Source of the DNA: Bacillota bacterium
GTDB lineage: Bacteria; Bacillota; Limnochordia; Darwinibacteriales; DTU012
Length of the DNA: 64,000 nucleotides
Assembly (NCBI GenBank): GCA_012840925.1
Contig: DUVS01000019.1
Location: forward strand, 1 to 64,000
Direction of reading: 5' to 3'
In this document: positions 51,965-60,965 of the stretch, one piece after another
How the letters are laid out: each line of letters opens with the position of its first letter
Numbering within the stretch: position 1 is the stretch's first letter
Program-made: the position numbers and the translations under genes
The notes under the pieces: model-generated
Told to the model about the DNA's origin: nothing
Databases searched by the model: none
What the model saw: the letters and a program-made list of their open reading frames with translations, nothing else

Positions 51965-52296
51965 CGAAGTCAAGAGGTTTTCTTGGGGAAGAGATTGCCC
52001 GTGCCTATTTGGAAACACAAGGATTAATCACCAGGGAGCGAAACTATCAGACTGAGTATGGTGAGATTGATTTGATCATGCAGGATCAGGATATCTTGGT
52101 CTTTGTTGAAGTCAAATACCGCTCAACTGATCGGTACGGCAGTCCCTTGGAGGCGGTAAACTGGCATAAGCAACGCAAAATCAAGCAAATGGCCCGACAT
52201 TACATTGCCCAATTGGGATATGAACCTGTATGCCGGTTCGATGTGATAGGGATTCTAGGAACGGAAATATATTGGGTGAAGGGAGCATTTTCATGA
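51961..52296 (+). CDS. yraN: YraN family endonuclease-like protein (UPF0102)
   Basis: The 111-residue protein has the restriction-endonuclease-like fold motifs RGFLGEEIARAYLETQG, YGEIDLIMQD and LVFVEVKYRS (D-x-n-E-x-K). The function is unknown; family members lie next to rnhB across bacteria. The start is GTG 51961 after AGGAG, overlapping the previous stop (GTGA). Confidence 0.92.
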   Translation: MTKSRGFLGEEIARAYLETQGLITRERNYQTEYGEIDLIMQDQDILVFVEVKYRSTDRYGSPLEAVNWHKQRKIKQMARHYIAQLGYEPVCRFDVIGILGTEIYWVKGAFS

Positions 52297-53444
52297 AATC
52301 CAGATTAGTTTCACTAGTGATCGCAGTTTTTTTGATTGCAGGCAGCTTAAGCCCTGTGTTTGCTCAAAACTTCGCTGTTGAAGCAGAAATAGGGCTTTTG
52401 TATGATTTCGATTCTGACCAAGTACTCTTTGCACAAGAGGCAGACACACCCTGGATACCTGCCAGTTTAGTAAAGGTAATGACTATGTTTGTAGCATTTG
52501 ATCGGATTGCCGCTGAGAATATTGATCTTAACAGCGAAGTTTCGGTCAGTGAACGTGCCTGGCAGATGGGTGGCTCCCAGATGTTTTTGGAAGTTGGTGA
52601 CAAGGTTACAATTGATGATTTACTGCGTGGTATAGCGGTCGTGTCTGGCAATGATGCGTGTGTAGCCATAGCGGAAGCGTTGGCTGGGACCGAAGAGCTG
52701 TACGTTCAGTGGATGAATAACAAGGCTGAACAGCTAGGGCTCAATCTTCATTTTGTGGATGTCCACGGTCTGTCCGACACAAATCAGATCACTGCCATTG
52801 ATTTTGCCAAACTGGTGAAGCATTATCTGAGTGCATATCCCCAGGCTTTGCAGTATCACAGCCAGATTTCTTTTGCTTACCAGCCCCGTTCGAGCAAAAA
52901 CCCAATTGTCCAGGCCAACCGAAACGGTTTGTTGCGAGTTTACGATGGAGCAGATGGCTTGAAAACGGGTCATTTAAGCCAGGCTGGATACAATCTGGTT
53001 GCTACTGCTCAAAGAGACGGAAGAAGGCTTATAGCTGTGATCCTGGGAGCTGCAAGCGAAGCGAAACGGGAGCAGGAAGCAGCCAAAGCATTAGACTATG
53101 GGTTTCGCAGTTTCGAGTCGGTAAGCGCTGATCAGTTGTTACCCCAGGAGCAAGTCCGAGTTTACAAGGGACGCAGTGACTACGTGGATGTGACCACAGA
53201 CGGTGCCCGCGTCAGTGTCCTAAGGGGTAATCGGGACAGCCTGAGTGCTGAAATGTCCATCAATGATCTTCAGGCTCCAATTGCCGTCGGAGAGGAAGTA
53301 GGCACGCTTACGATTTATTTGGATGGTGAAGTCTTGAAAGAAACGGCGTTATTAGCCGCTAGTCAAGTTGAGCGGGGCAATTGGTTTACAGTACTCATTG
53401 ATTCTATCGTATTGCTGTTTAGAAAAATATTCAAGTTTGGTTAA
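52293..53444 (+). CDS. dacF: Secreted D-alanyl-D-alanine carboxypeptidase (DacA/DacF type)
   Basis: This class C PBP trims the terminal D-Ala from peptidoglycan stem peptides. A signal peptide (about 1-25, ending SPVFAQ) is followed by the catalytic Ser58-x-x-Lys61 (PASLVKVM), Ser118-Gly119-Asn120 and Lys224-Thr225-Gly226. A C-terminal PBP5-like domain and a membrane-associating helix (WFTVLIDSIVLLFRKIFKFG) end the 383-residue protein. The start is ATG 52293 after GAAGGGAG, overlapping yraN as ATGA. Confidence 0.94.
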   Translation: MKSRLVSLVIAVFLIAGSLSPVFAQNFAVEAEIGLLYDFDSDQVLFAQEADTPWIPASLVKVMTMFVAFDRIAAENIDLNSEVSVSERAWQMGGSQMFLEVGDKVTIDDLLRGIAVVSGNDACVAIAEALAGTEELYVQWMNNKAEQLGLNLHFVDVHGLSDTNQITAIDFAKLVKHYLSAYPQALQYHSQISFAYQPRSSKNPIVQANRNGLLRVYDGADGLKTGHLSQAGYNLVATAQRDGRRLIAVILGAASEAKREQEAAKALDYGFRSFESVSADQLLPQEQVRVYKGRSDYVDVTTDGARVSVLRGNRDSLSAEMSINDLQAPIAVGEEVGTLTIYLDGEVLKETALLAASQVERGNWFTVLIDSIVLLFRKIFKFG

Positions 53445-53471
53445 GAAGGACCTGAAATTCGGTCCTTCTTT
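53443..53471 (+). terminator. Terminator between the carboxypeptidase and the converging hydrolase gene
   Basis: AAGAAGGACC (53443-53452) pairs with GGTCCTTCTT (53461-53470) around TGAAATTC. The T-tract is part of the stem (TTCTTT). It overlaps the stop codon and can serve both strands. Confidence 0.75.
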
Positions 53472-53472
53472 G

Positions 53473-53835
53473 CTACAGGCAAAAGACGTGATCACCAATA
53501 AGATAGATGATCTCTCGCGTTCTGATCCAGTTTGTGGGACTCACCTTGTTAGGATTGTAAAAGAAGAGAGCGCCCCCAGTAGGATCGGAGCCTGCCAACG
53601 CCATCCTGGCAGCCTTGTAACTGTCTTCATCCACGTTGGTGATACTGAACAATCTGCCATCGCTTACTGGTGAGAATTGCTGTGGTTGATAGATAATCTC
53701 CGATATACTGTTGGGAAAGCGTGGATCTTTGAGACGATTCATAATCACCGCTCCAACGGCCACCTTGCCGATGAATGGTTCTCCTTCAGCTTCAGCATGG
53801 ATTAGCCTGGCTAGCAGGTTTAGATCATCATTCAT
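53473..53835 (-). CDS. SleB/CwlJ-type spore cortex-lytic hydrolase, catalytic domain only
   Basis: The 120-residue protein is a single hydrolase-2 domain: LARLIHAEAEGEPFIGKVAV (with the catalytic-region Glu), AVIMNRLKDPRFPNSISEIIYQP, and DPTGGALFFYNP. SleB enzymes carry a signal peptide and a peptidoglycan-binding domain; this protein has neither and so resembles CwlJ (142 residues, leaderless), which acts in spore germination. The start is ATG 53835 after GGAGGTG; in-frame GTG 53844 overlaps that site. It supports spore formation in this organism. Confidence 0.88.
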   Translation of the reverse strand: MNDDLNLLARLIHAEAEGEPFIGKVAVGAVIMNRLKDPRFPNSISEIIYQPQQFSPVSDGRLFSITNVDEDSYKAARMALAGSDPTGGALFFYNPNKVSPTNWIRTREIIYLIGDHVFCL

Positions 53836-53981
53836 TGCATTCACCTCCAGTATAGAATACTCTCAGAAATTTTTATTGCCACAGGCTTCTTTTCCAACAG
53901 GGATATTACGATTTTCGTGGAAATCTATAAATTGGATAGAAAAATCAGGAATATCTGTGCCGGTAAGAGGGGGGAATACGT

Positions 53982-54473
53982 ATGCAAATTGATGATCTGG
54001 ATCGCAAAATCCTGCAGCATCTGCGGGATGATGGCAGGGTTAGTTATGTTACACTTGCCAATGAGTTCGCTGTTTCCGAAGGAACCATACGGAAACGTGT
54101 TCGCAAACTTGAAGAGAACCAGGTCTTACAAATTGTAGGTGTGACGGACCCGTTTAAAGTTGGAATGGACACAGTTGCTTTTATCTGGCTCAAAGTTGAG
54201 CGAAACAAGTTAGAATGCATAATTAATGAAGTCAAAACCATTAAAGAGATTCGCTACCTGGTGATTACCACCGGTTCTTATGATGTTGTGGCAATGGCCG
54301 TGCTTCCTAACCGAGAGCGTTTGATCCAACTGCTGAACAAGCAGCTGGGACAAATCCCTGGTGTCCAGAGTACAGAAACTTCGATAGTGCTTGAGATCCA
54401 TAAACAGATCTATCATTGGAGTCCCTTTGATCAAGTTGCGGAATCAGGGGGTGATGCTAGTGTCGAGAATTGA
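53982..54473 (+). CDS. Lrp/AsnC family transcriptional regulator, first of a tandem pair
   Basis: The 163-residue protein begins with the AsnC-type HTH (DDLDRKILQHLRDDGRVSYV, then LANEFAVSEGTIRKRVRKLE) and continues with an RAM ligand-binding domain (about 65-140, VRN-type segment EIRYLVITTGSYDVVAMAV). Ligand and targets are unknown. GGGGGG lies before the ATG. The second regulator starts inside its 3' end, so the two are probably made together and may form mixed oligomers. Confidence 0.9.
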   Translation: MQIDDLDRKILQHLRDDGRVSYVTLANEFAVSEGTIRKRVRKLEENQVLQIVGVTDPFKVGMDTVAFIWLKVERNKLECIINEVKTIKEIRYLVITTGSYDVVAMAVLPNRERLIQLLNKQLGQIPGVQSTETSIVLEIHKQIYHWSPFDQVAESGGDASVEN

Positions 54474-54921
54474 GATCGATGATGTTGATCGCCAGATTAT
54501 CCAGGCGCTCCAAGAAGACGGGAGAGTACCTTTTTTAACGATTGCCAATCAACTTGGCCTGGCGGAAGGGACTATCCGCCGCAGGGTTGCCCGTTTGTTA
54601 GATGAGAAGGTACTGGAAATTGTTGGAGTGACCGATCCCCTCAAAGTAGGCATGCATACCGTCGCCATCGTCGGCTTGAATGTGGAACGGCGGCGGATAG
54701 AGGACACTATTGAGCGTTTGAAACAGATGCCGGAGGTTCGTTATATTGCCGTTGCCACAGGTATGTATGATGTGATCACTGAAATCGTAGTGCAGAGCAA
54801 TGATGCATTGTTGGAGTTTTTGATCAAGAAGTTGAATGACATTCCTTGGATTTTGAATACTGGGACATCTTTAATTCTGAAGATAGCTAAGCAGGATTTT
54901 GCGTGGGGGCCTGATGATTAA
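54460..54921 (+). CDS. Lrp/AsnC family transcriptional regulator, second of a tandem pair
   Basis: The 153-residue protein is a clear paralogue of the preceding one: DDVDRQIIQALQEDGRVPFL, then LAEGTIRRRVARLLDEKVLE, GVTDPLKVGM and VRYIAVATGMYDVITEIVV. HTH and RAM domains are complete. The start is GTG 54460, eight bases after AGGGGG, overlapping the first gene by 14 bases. An earlier start near 54391 would lie deep in the upstream gene. It converges with the comM gene, overlapping by four bases. Confidence 0.88.
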   Translation: MSRIEIDDVDRQIIQALQEDGRVPFLTIANQLGLAEGTIRRRVARLLDEKVLEIVGVTDPLKVGMHTVAIVGLNVERRRIEDTIERLKQMPEVRYIAVATGMYDVITEIVVQSNDALLEFLIKKLNDIPWILNTGTSLILKIAKQDFAWGPDD

Positions 54922-56375
54922 TCCAGGATTTTCGCCGCTTCCCAACGGTAGCGTAAAGCTTCTGCCACATGTTGGGGTTGAATCTCGGCCTGGCCATCGA
55001 GCTCAGCAATTGTTTTGGCGATTCTGATTGTTTTATAGTACCCGCGGCCTGACAGCTTAAGCCTTTGCAGAGCCTTGTTGAGCAAGGCTTGCACATCGGG
55101 GGCCAATTGGATGGCCTGGATCGCTTCATCAGGTAGCAACCCATTGCGATGGCAAACATCAACAGGAGCTAGAATAGGCTCCTGTTTTTGTTGATAGTCT
55201 TCTGTTGTCAGCGGTTCCAGGAAGGTAAACAAGTCAATCCGATCCAATAGCGGCCCAATCAGTTTCTTTTGGTACCGGCGGATTTCAAGTTGAGTACAGC
55301 GGCACTGATGGTTCGGATCACCAAGATAACCGCAGGGACAAGCGTTTGTGGTGGCAATTAACAAAAACTTCGTTGGATAGGTAACCCGTTCGTTGGCCCT
55401 GACAATTTTTATTTGCTGTGATTCGAGCGGCTCCCGCAGTCCTTGCAGGACATCACTTTGAAATTCCAGCAATTCATCAAGAATCAAAACGCCGTTGTTG
55501 GCTAGTGATACTTCACCCGGCCTGATCGGGCTGCCACCGCCTAGTAAGCCTGCTTTGGTAACATTGTGGTGGGGTGTACGGATCGGGCGAGAGGTCATTA
55601 ATCCGGAATTAGGGGGCAAAAGGCCTGCACAGCTGTAAATTTTCGTTGTTTCCAAAGCCTCCTGTGTTGACAGAGGTGGCAGCAAACCGTGTACTGACTG
55701 GGCCAGCAACGTCTTTCCGGTTCCCGGGGGTCCGATCAACAGCGCATGATGATGCCCGGCTGCGGCAATTGTCAGCATTCGTTTGGCGATTACTTGACCC
55801 TTAACGATGGTGTGGTGTGTTCGTTTGGTTTGCTGAGGTGAAAATTTTGATTGCATAATTGGCTGAATATTGGTATTATTAGATAAAAGGGCATATGCGA
55901 GACTCAGGCTCTTTACTGCATAGGATTGATCAGTAACGGCGGCTGCTTCGGAACCGTTCTCCTCTGGGATTAACAGCAGTTTTCGGTGCCGGGCAGCAAG
56001 TTCGGCGATACAGATCATACCGGGCACGCCCCGCAGTTTTCCATCTAGTGAAAGCTCGCCGACTACTATATAGCGCTGCAGCTGCTCTATGGGTATGCAG
56101 CCCATTCCAGCCAAAATACCAAGGGCAATTGGCAGGTCATAGAGGGTGCCGTTTTTTCTTATATCGGCTGGAGCCAGATTGATAACAATTTTGTGTAAGG
56201 GGTAGTTGAAACCAGAGTTTTTCAGGGCGGAACGGATCCTTTCCCGGCTTTCTTTCACTGCGGGACCTGCCAAACCGACGATCTCAAATCCCGGTAATCC
56301 AGCGCGAATATCAACTTCGACGTCGATGGTTGCAGCTTCAATGCCGATAATGACAGCACTTGTGACCTTGACCAT
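54918..56375 (-). CDS. comM: ComM/YifB family AAA+ protein (Mg-chelatase-like)
   Basis: Members promote branch migration during natural transformation. The N-terminal Lon-like domain (about 1-165, SAVIIGIEAATIDVEVDI and GLPGFEIVGL) precedes the AAA+ core with Walker A LLIGPPGTGKTLLAQS, Walker B GVLILDELLEF and the zinc-like CPCGYLGDPNHQCRC insertion. The C-terminal helical lid ends at 485 residues. AAGGAGG precedes the ATG on the minus strand. It is near dprA, another transformation-linked gene. Confidence 0.93.
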   Translation of the reverse strand: MVKVTSAVIIGIEAATIDVEVDIRAGLPGFEIVGLAGPAVKESRERIRSALKNSGFNYPLHKIVINLAPADIRKNGTLYDLPIALGILAGMGCIPIEQLQRYIVVGELSLDGKLRGVPGMICIAELAARHRKLLLIPEENGSEAAAVTDQSYAVKSLSLAYALLSNNTNIQPIMQSKFSPQQTKRTHHTIVKGQVIAKRMLTIAAAGHHHALLIGPPGTGKTLLAQSVHGLLPPLSTQEALETTKIYSCAGLLPPNSGLMTSRPIRTPHHNVTKAGLLGGGSPIRPGEVSLANNGVLILDELLEFQSDVLQGLREPLESQQIKIVRANERVTYPTKFLLIATTNACPCGYLGDPNHQCRCTQLEIRRYQKKLIGPLLDRIDLFTFLEPLTTEDYQQKQEPILAPVDVCHRNGLLPDEAIQAIQLAPDVQALLNKALQRLKLSGRGYYKTIRIAKTIAELDGQAEIQPQHVAEALRYRWEAAKILD

Positions 56376-56500
56376 CCGCTCAACCTCCTTTTTGTAATCC
56401 TAATATTGAGAATTCTCCGACAGCAAGAAAGTTCCTGCACGAACATAGAAATGCTGGGATAATGGAATCCTAACAGAAAGAACACGGGAAGGAGTTCAGA

Positions 56501-56737
56501 ATGGATTTCGAAATCGGCAGTACGCGAATTTTCAACTGCCCAGTTTGCGGCGTTGACACACCTCACAGCATTCGGGCCCATAAAGACGTCAACTATGGAA
56601 TTGTTTGCACCAACTGCAACTCTGGTGCAATCGTTCATGAATTAGATTTGCGGATTTACCAGTTAAAATGGGAAGAAGAGCTGCGGGAAATCTTGGACAA
56701 CCTTGTAGAACAATCGTTCGGCAAAGATGATGACTAA
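56501..56737 (+). CDS. Small zinc-ribbon protein of unknown function
   Basis: The 78-residue protein has two Cys-x2-Cys knuckles (CPVC near residue 14 and CTNC near residue 36), then an acidic helical C-terminus (EEELREILDNLVEQ). AGGAG lies before the ATG. I do not recognise the family. It is divergent from comM and just upstream of dprA, so a link to DNA uptake or processing is possible but unproven. Confidence 0.7.
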   Translation: MDFEIGSTRIFNCPVCGVDTPHSIRAHKDVNYGIVCTNCNSGAIVHELDLRIYQLKWEEELREILDNLVEQSFGKDDD

Positions 56738-56764
56738 AACCAGGTTTCGGGGGAGGGGATCAAC

Positions 56765-57820
56765 ATGCAGTGGAGTTTACAGGATTATCTCGTAGCCTTT
56801 AATATGCTTGACGGGATAGGGCCAAAGAGGCTTGCAGCACTGGTTGCCTTTCTGGGCAGCCTGGAAAATGCTTGGCACGCAACCTATAGTGAGTTGGTTC
56901 AAGTACCAGGTATTGGCCCAAGGTTAGCGCAACAGATAATAGACCAAAGAAGATTAGTCGACCCACTTGAAGAACGAAAATGGGCTGAACAGCACGCTTC
57001 AAGGATAATTACCAACCTGGACAAAGAAGATTATCCCTACTGGTTACGTGAATTAGCTAATCCGCCTCCAGTCCTTTATGTAAAGGGACAGCTGCCTAAG
57101 CAGCTTGGTGTGGCCATTATTGGATCCAGAAGAGCTACCCAGACCGGTAAAAGCCAGGCATACAATTTCGCTCATCGGCTGGCCAGCTATGGTTTGCCGG
57201 TAATCAGCGGGTTGGCTATGGGGATCGATACACAGGCCCACCTAGGCGCCCTTGCAGCCAATGGTTTCACCGTGGCTGTCATGGCTACTCCCATTAGTAT
57301 TGTATACCCTCCCCAAAACTACAAACTGGCAAAGGCTATAGCAGCCAGTGGCTGTATTATTACGGAATTTTCCAGCCGCAGCCAGACCCGGCCAGGCAGT
57401 TTTCCCCTTCGCAATCGCTTGATCGCTGCTTTCTCCAAAGCTATTCTCGTTGTGGAAGCAGGGCAGAAATCAGGAACATTATCTACTGTTGATGCAGGAT
57501 TGGAAATCGGGCGAGATGTTTGGGCAATTCCAGGTGATATTGCCCATCCGCTTAGAAAGGGTACCCATTCTTTGATCAAACAGGGGGCAGGATTAGCTGA
57601 CTCACCTGAAGATCTCCTGATTGCTTTTCCCCAAGTTTCGACAAATTTGGCAGACGATCTTGACCATGACAATCAACTTGTGTTTAAATATTACCTGCAA
57701 GGATACTCGCCGGAGAAAATAGTGGAGTTAACCGGCCTACCGGTTCAGCAAGTACAGAACCTGATCACTTTGATCGAGATTGACGGCTTATCAAACTGCA
57801 GTAATGATCATAGATTATAA
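56765..57820 (+). CDS. dprA: DNA processing protein DprA
   Basis: DprA loads RecA on incoming single-stranded DNA in transformation. The N-terminal helix-hairpin-helix part (about 10-65, NMLDGIGPKRLAALVAFLGS and QVPGIGPRLAQQI) leads to the Rossmann core with VAIIGSRRATQTG, ISGLAMGIDTQAHLGAL and GSFPLRNRLIAAFS. A C-terminal winged helix (about 290-350) follows. The product has 351 residues, with GGGAGGGG before the ATG. dprA-topA order is conserved. Confidence 0.95.
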   Translation: MQWSLQDYLVAFNMLDGIGPKRLAALVAFLGSLENAWHATYSELVQVPGIGPRLAQQIIDQRRLVDPLEERKWAEQHASRIITNLDKEDYPYWLRELANPPPVLYVKGQLPKQLGVAIIGSRRATQTGKSQAYNFAHRLASYGLPVISGLAMGIDTQAHLGALAANGFTVAVMATPISIVYPPQNYKLAKAIAASGCIITEFSSRSQTRPGSFPLRNRLIAAFSKAILVVEAGQKSGTLSTVDAGLEIGRDVWAIPGDIAHPLRKGTHSLIKQGAGLADSPEDLLIAFPQVSTNLADDLDHDNQLVFKYYLQGYSPEKIVELTGLPVQQVQNLITLIEIDGLSNCSNDHRL

Positions 57821-57827
57821 GAAAGAT

Positions 57828-57856
57828 TTGCATTATCAAAATAAAACCACTACAAT
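57828..57856 (+). promoter_or_regulatory. Candidate sigma-A promoter of topA
   Basis: TTGCAT (57828-57833) and TACAAT (57851-57856) are 17 bases apart, giving a leader of about 45 bases before GTG 57908. Confidence 0.65.
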
Positions 57857-57907
57857 AGTATAGTATCATGGTTTCCAATGGCGACTGATCAAGTAGGAGG
57901 TGAAAAC

Positions 57908-59977
57908 GTGGCAACATCCCTGGTTATAGTTGAATCACCAGCCAAGGCAAGAACCATCAAGAAGTTTTTGGGTAGTAAATACACTGTCAAGGCAACCATG
58001 GGACATCTGATAGACTTGCCTCGTAGTCAATTCGGAGTGGACGTGGAAAACGATTATCAACCAAAATACATTACTATTCGCGGCAAGGGAGATATATTGC
58101 GGGAGCTGAAGAAAACGGCAAAGAAAAGCGATCGGGTGCTGTTAGCCACTGACCCAGATCGAGAAGGAGAAGCCATCGCCTGGCATGTGGCGCAGGCTCT
58201 TGAACTTGACAATGCGAAATGCAGGGTCGAGTTTAGGGAAATAACCAAGCAGGCGGTCACGAATGCGATCAAAAACCCGCGCCATATCTCCGAGAATTTG
58301 GTTGCAGCACAGCAAGGGAGGCGGATCTTGGACCGGATTGTCGGCTACAAGCTTTCGCCGTTGTTGTGGGCTAAGGTCAAGAGAGGGCTTAGTGCCGGAC
58401 GGGTGCAATCAGTGGCCGTCCGTTTGATTTGCGACAGGGAAGCTGAGATAGAGAGCTTCGTTTCAGAAGAATACTGGTCAGTGGTGGGATTACTGCAGAA
58501 CTCAGCCGGTAATCAGTTTGAAGCCAAACTTGTTCAGCGCAATCATAAAAAAATTAAACTCAGAAACGAAGCAGAAGCACTACAGGTTAAGGAAAACATA
58601 CAGGGGTTACCTTGGGTAGTGGCAGCAGTTTCCCGAAAAGACCGTAAACGTCATCCTGCACCGCCGTTTACCACCAGTACGTTACAGCAGGAAGCAGCCC
58701 GCAAGCTGAATTTTACCCCCAGAAGGACGATGAGTATAGCCCAGCAGCTGTATGAAGGCCTTGATATTGGTGAACAAGGTAGTGTCGGGTTAATCACTTA
58801 TATGCGTACTGATGCTGTCAGAGTTGCCAATGAAGCCCTACAGGAGGTAAGGCGGCTCATTGAACAGAATTATGGCAAACCTTTTGTCCCGGCAAAACCC
58901 AATTACTATAAGTCGAAATCACAGGCGCAGGATGCTCATGAGGCGATTAGGCCTACAGATGCCTGGAGAACACCCGATAGTGTTAAACCATATCTTAACC
59001 GTGATCAATTCAGGCTGTACCGCCTAATCTGGGAACGCTTTGTCGCTAGTCAAATGGAGTCAGCTGTGATCGACAGTGTATCCGCAGATATTCAAGTGGG
59101 GGATTACACCTTTAGGGCTACAGGTTCATCCATCAAGTTTCCCGGTTTTATCCAGATCTATGTCGAAGGCAGTGATGAACAAGAAGAACAAACAGCCATG
59201 CTGCCGGAATTGGCGGAAAACGAAAAGGTTACCTGCAAGGATCTGCAATTGAACCAGCACTTTACCCAGCCGCCTCCCCGTTATACAGAGGCCATGCTTG
59301 TCAAGGCTCTTGAGGAAAAAGGTGTTGGCAGGCCAAGTACTTTCGCTCCGACCATTGATACCATCCAAAAACGGGGGTATGTAGTGCTCCAGGACAAACG
59401 TTTCGTCCCTACAGAGCTGGGGAAAATTGTCATTGATATTCTCAAAGAGAATTTTGCAGAACTGATCGATGTGGACTTTACTGCATCGATGGAGCAAAAA
59501 CTTGATGAAATCGAAGCCGGGCAGGCTAAATGGATTGAAGTTATTGACGAGTTCTATCAAGAATTCATACAGCTTCTGGAGAAAGCCAATCAAGAGCTGG
59601 AAAAAGTTGAAATCAAGGATGAAGTCTCAGACCAGCAATGCGACAAGTGCGGTGCCTATATGGTTATCAAACAGGGGAGATTTGGCAAATTTTTAGCTTG
59701 CCCAAACTATCCAGAATGCAAGAACACAAAGCCGATATTAAAAAGTACTGGTGTACCTTGCTCTTTCTGTGACGACGGTGAAATTGTGGAGCGCAGAACC
59801 AAAAAGGGCAGGTTATTTTATGGGTGTTCCAATTACCCCGATTGTGAGTTCACAAGCTGGTACAAGCCCGTAAAGGAAAAGTGTCCCCATTGTGGCCACA
59901 ACCTGGTGCTTAAAGCCAGGCAGTCGCAGCCTATGTGCAATAACAAGGCGTGTCCCGGAAAAAGCCGGCATAGATGA
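57908..59977 (+). CDS. topA: DNA topoisomerase I
   Basis: TopA relaxes negative supercoils. The TOPRIM domain has VIVESPAKARTIKKFLG and ATDPDREGEAIAWH; the catalytic Tyr298 is in LITYMRTDAVRV. Three C-terminal zinc ribbons are visible (CDKC..CPNYPEC, CSFC..CSNYPDC, CPHC..CNNKAC). The product has 689 residues. The start is GTG 57908, seven bases after AGGAGG; ATG 57878 lacks a ribosome-binding site. Confidence 0.96.
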   Translation: MATSLVIVESPAKARTIKKFLGSKYTVKATMGHLIDLPRSQFGVDVENDYQPKYITIRGKGDILRELKKTAKKSDRVLLATDPDREGEAIAWHVAQALELDNAKCRVEFREITKQAVTNAIKNPRHISENLVAAQQGRRILDRIVGYKLSPLLWAKVKRGLSAGRVQSVAVRLICDREAEIESFVSEEYWSVVGLLQNSAGNQFEAKLVQRNHKKIKLRNEAEALQVKENIQGLPWVVAAVSRKDRKRHPAPPFTTSTLQQEAARKLNFTPRRTMSIAQQLYEGLDIGEQGSVGLITYMRTDAVRVANEALQEVRRLIEQNYGKPFVPAKPNYYKSKSQAQDAHEAIRPTDAWRTPDSVKPYLNRDQFRLYRLIWERFVASQMESAVIDSVSADIQVGDYTFRATGSSIKFPGFIQIYVEGSDEQEEQTAMLPELAENEKVTCKDLQLNQHFTQPPPRYTEAMLVKALEEKGVGRPSTFAPTIDTIQKRGYVVLQDKRFVPTELGKIVIDILKENFAELIDVDFTASMEQKLDEIEAGQAKWIEVIDEFYQEFIQLLEKANQELEKVEIKDEVSDQQCDKCGAYMVIKQGRFGKFLACPNYPECKNTKPILKSTGVPCSFCDDGEIVERRTKKGRLFYGCSNYPDCEFTSWYKPVKEKCPHCGHNLVLKARQSQPMCNNKACPGKSRHR

Positions 59978-59980
59978 CAG

Positions 59981-60012
59981 CTGCTGCCCGGTGATGGGCT
60001 GCAGATTAGTTT
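59981..60012 (+). terminator. Weak terminator-like hairpin after topA
   Basis: CTGCTGCCC (59981-59989) pairs with GGGCTGCAG (59996-60004, one T-T mismatch) around GGTGAT, followed by ATTAGTTTT. Confidence 0.4.
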
Positions 60013-60056
60013 TGCGAGCCCTTTCCTATTTTTAATGTGATGGTGAGTAGATCAAA

Positions 60057-60941
60057 ATGGAACAACTTTTGGTGCGTTACCTTCAATATCTGCGTGTTCA
60101 GAGAAATTTGTCAGAGAATACACTCAAAGCGTATCAGCGGGATCTGACAGCGTTTTCAGCCTTTGTCCGCGAGTACTGGCAAAAGCGGTTGACTGAGGTT
60201 GATCGGCACCTGATCCGTGATTATTTAGCAGTTTTGCACAGGAAAGGATTCAAAAGCGCCAGTGTTGCACAGCATTTGGCCGCCTTGCGGAGTTTCTACG
60301 GTTATCTGAAGAGATTTGGATATATTGAAACTGATCCTACCCAGGCAGTACGTATTCCCAAGCATGGTAAACATTTGCCTCAAGTCCTCTCTGTAGATGA
60401 AACGGATCTGCTTTTGTCCGGTATCGACACTTCGATGCCTTTAGGAATGAGAGACCGGGCTATCTTTGAACTTCTTTACGCCACAGGAATTCGCCTTAGT
60501 GAGTTGGTGGGCCTGAATGTGGACGGAGTAGACTTGGATGTGGGGTTTGTCCGTGTATACGGCAAGGGACGCAAGGAGCGCATTGTTCCGATTGGTGAAT
60601 ATGCGGTGCAAGCCCTTATGCTGTATCTTGCGGAGGCGCGGCCCAAATTGAGCAAACCTGAAGAAACAGCTCTGTTTGTTAATAACCGGGGCAGCCGCTT
60701 GACTCAAAGAGGAGTGCAGTATCTGCTTAATAAACATATTCATCAGTGTGCCATTTCTAAGCAGGTTTCTCCCCACAGCTTGCGGCACAGTTTTGCTACG
60801 CATCTGTTAGATGCGGGAGCCGATCTGCGGGTGGTGCAGGAATTATTAGGCCATGTCAGCCTGTCAACAACGCAGATTTATACGCGGATTAGTCAAAGCA
60901 AGCTTAAGTCAGTATACAATCGAGCTCACCCACGGGCATAG
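60057..60941 (+). CDS. xerC: Tyrosine recombinase XerC
   Basis: XerC with XerD resolves chromosome dimers at dif. The N-terminal SAM-like core-binding domain (about 1-90) is followed by the catalytic domain with Arg146 (TGIRLSELVGL), Lys170 (VYGKGRKERIVPI), His240 and Arg243 (SPHSLRHSFATHLL), His266 (LLGHVSLS) and the nucleophile Tyr275 (TTQIYTRI). The product has 294 residues. The ATG has only a weak GGTGAG upstream. The topA-xerC-hslVU-codY order matches Bacillus except for the missing trmFO. Confidence 0.95.
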   Translation: MEQLLVRYLQYLRVQRNLSENTLKAYQRDLTAFSAFVREYWQKRLTEVDRHLIRDYLAVLHRKGFKSASVAQHLAALRSFYGYLKRFGYIETDPTQAVRIPKHGKHLPQVLSVDETDLLLSGIDTSMPLGMRDRAIFELLYATGIRLSELVGLNVDGVDLDVGFVRVYGKGRKERIVPIGEYAVQALMLYLAEARPKLSKPEETALFVNNRGSRLTQRGVQYLLNKHIHQCAISKQVSPHSLRHSFATHLLDAGADLRVVQELLGHVSLSTTQIYTRISQSKLKSVYNRAHPRA

Positions 60942-60965
60942 TTAAGGGCATAAAGGAGGGGAAAC

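Noticed and set aside
53982-54921. Siroheme decarboxylase pair AhbA/AhbB, which are also tandem AsnC-like proteins
   Set aside because: Both proteins have normal regulator-type HTH and RAM segments, and no other heme or siroheme gene is present nearby.
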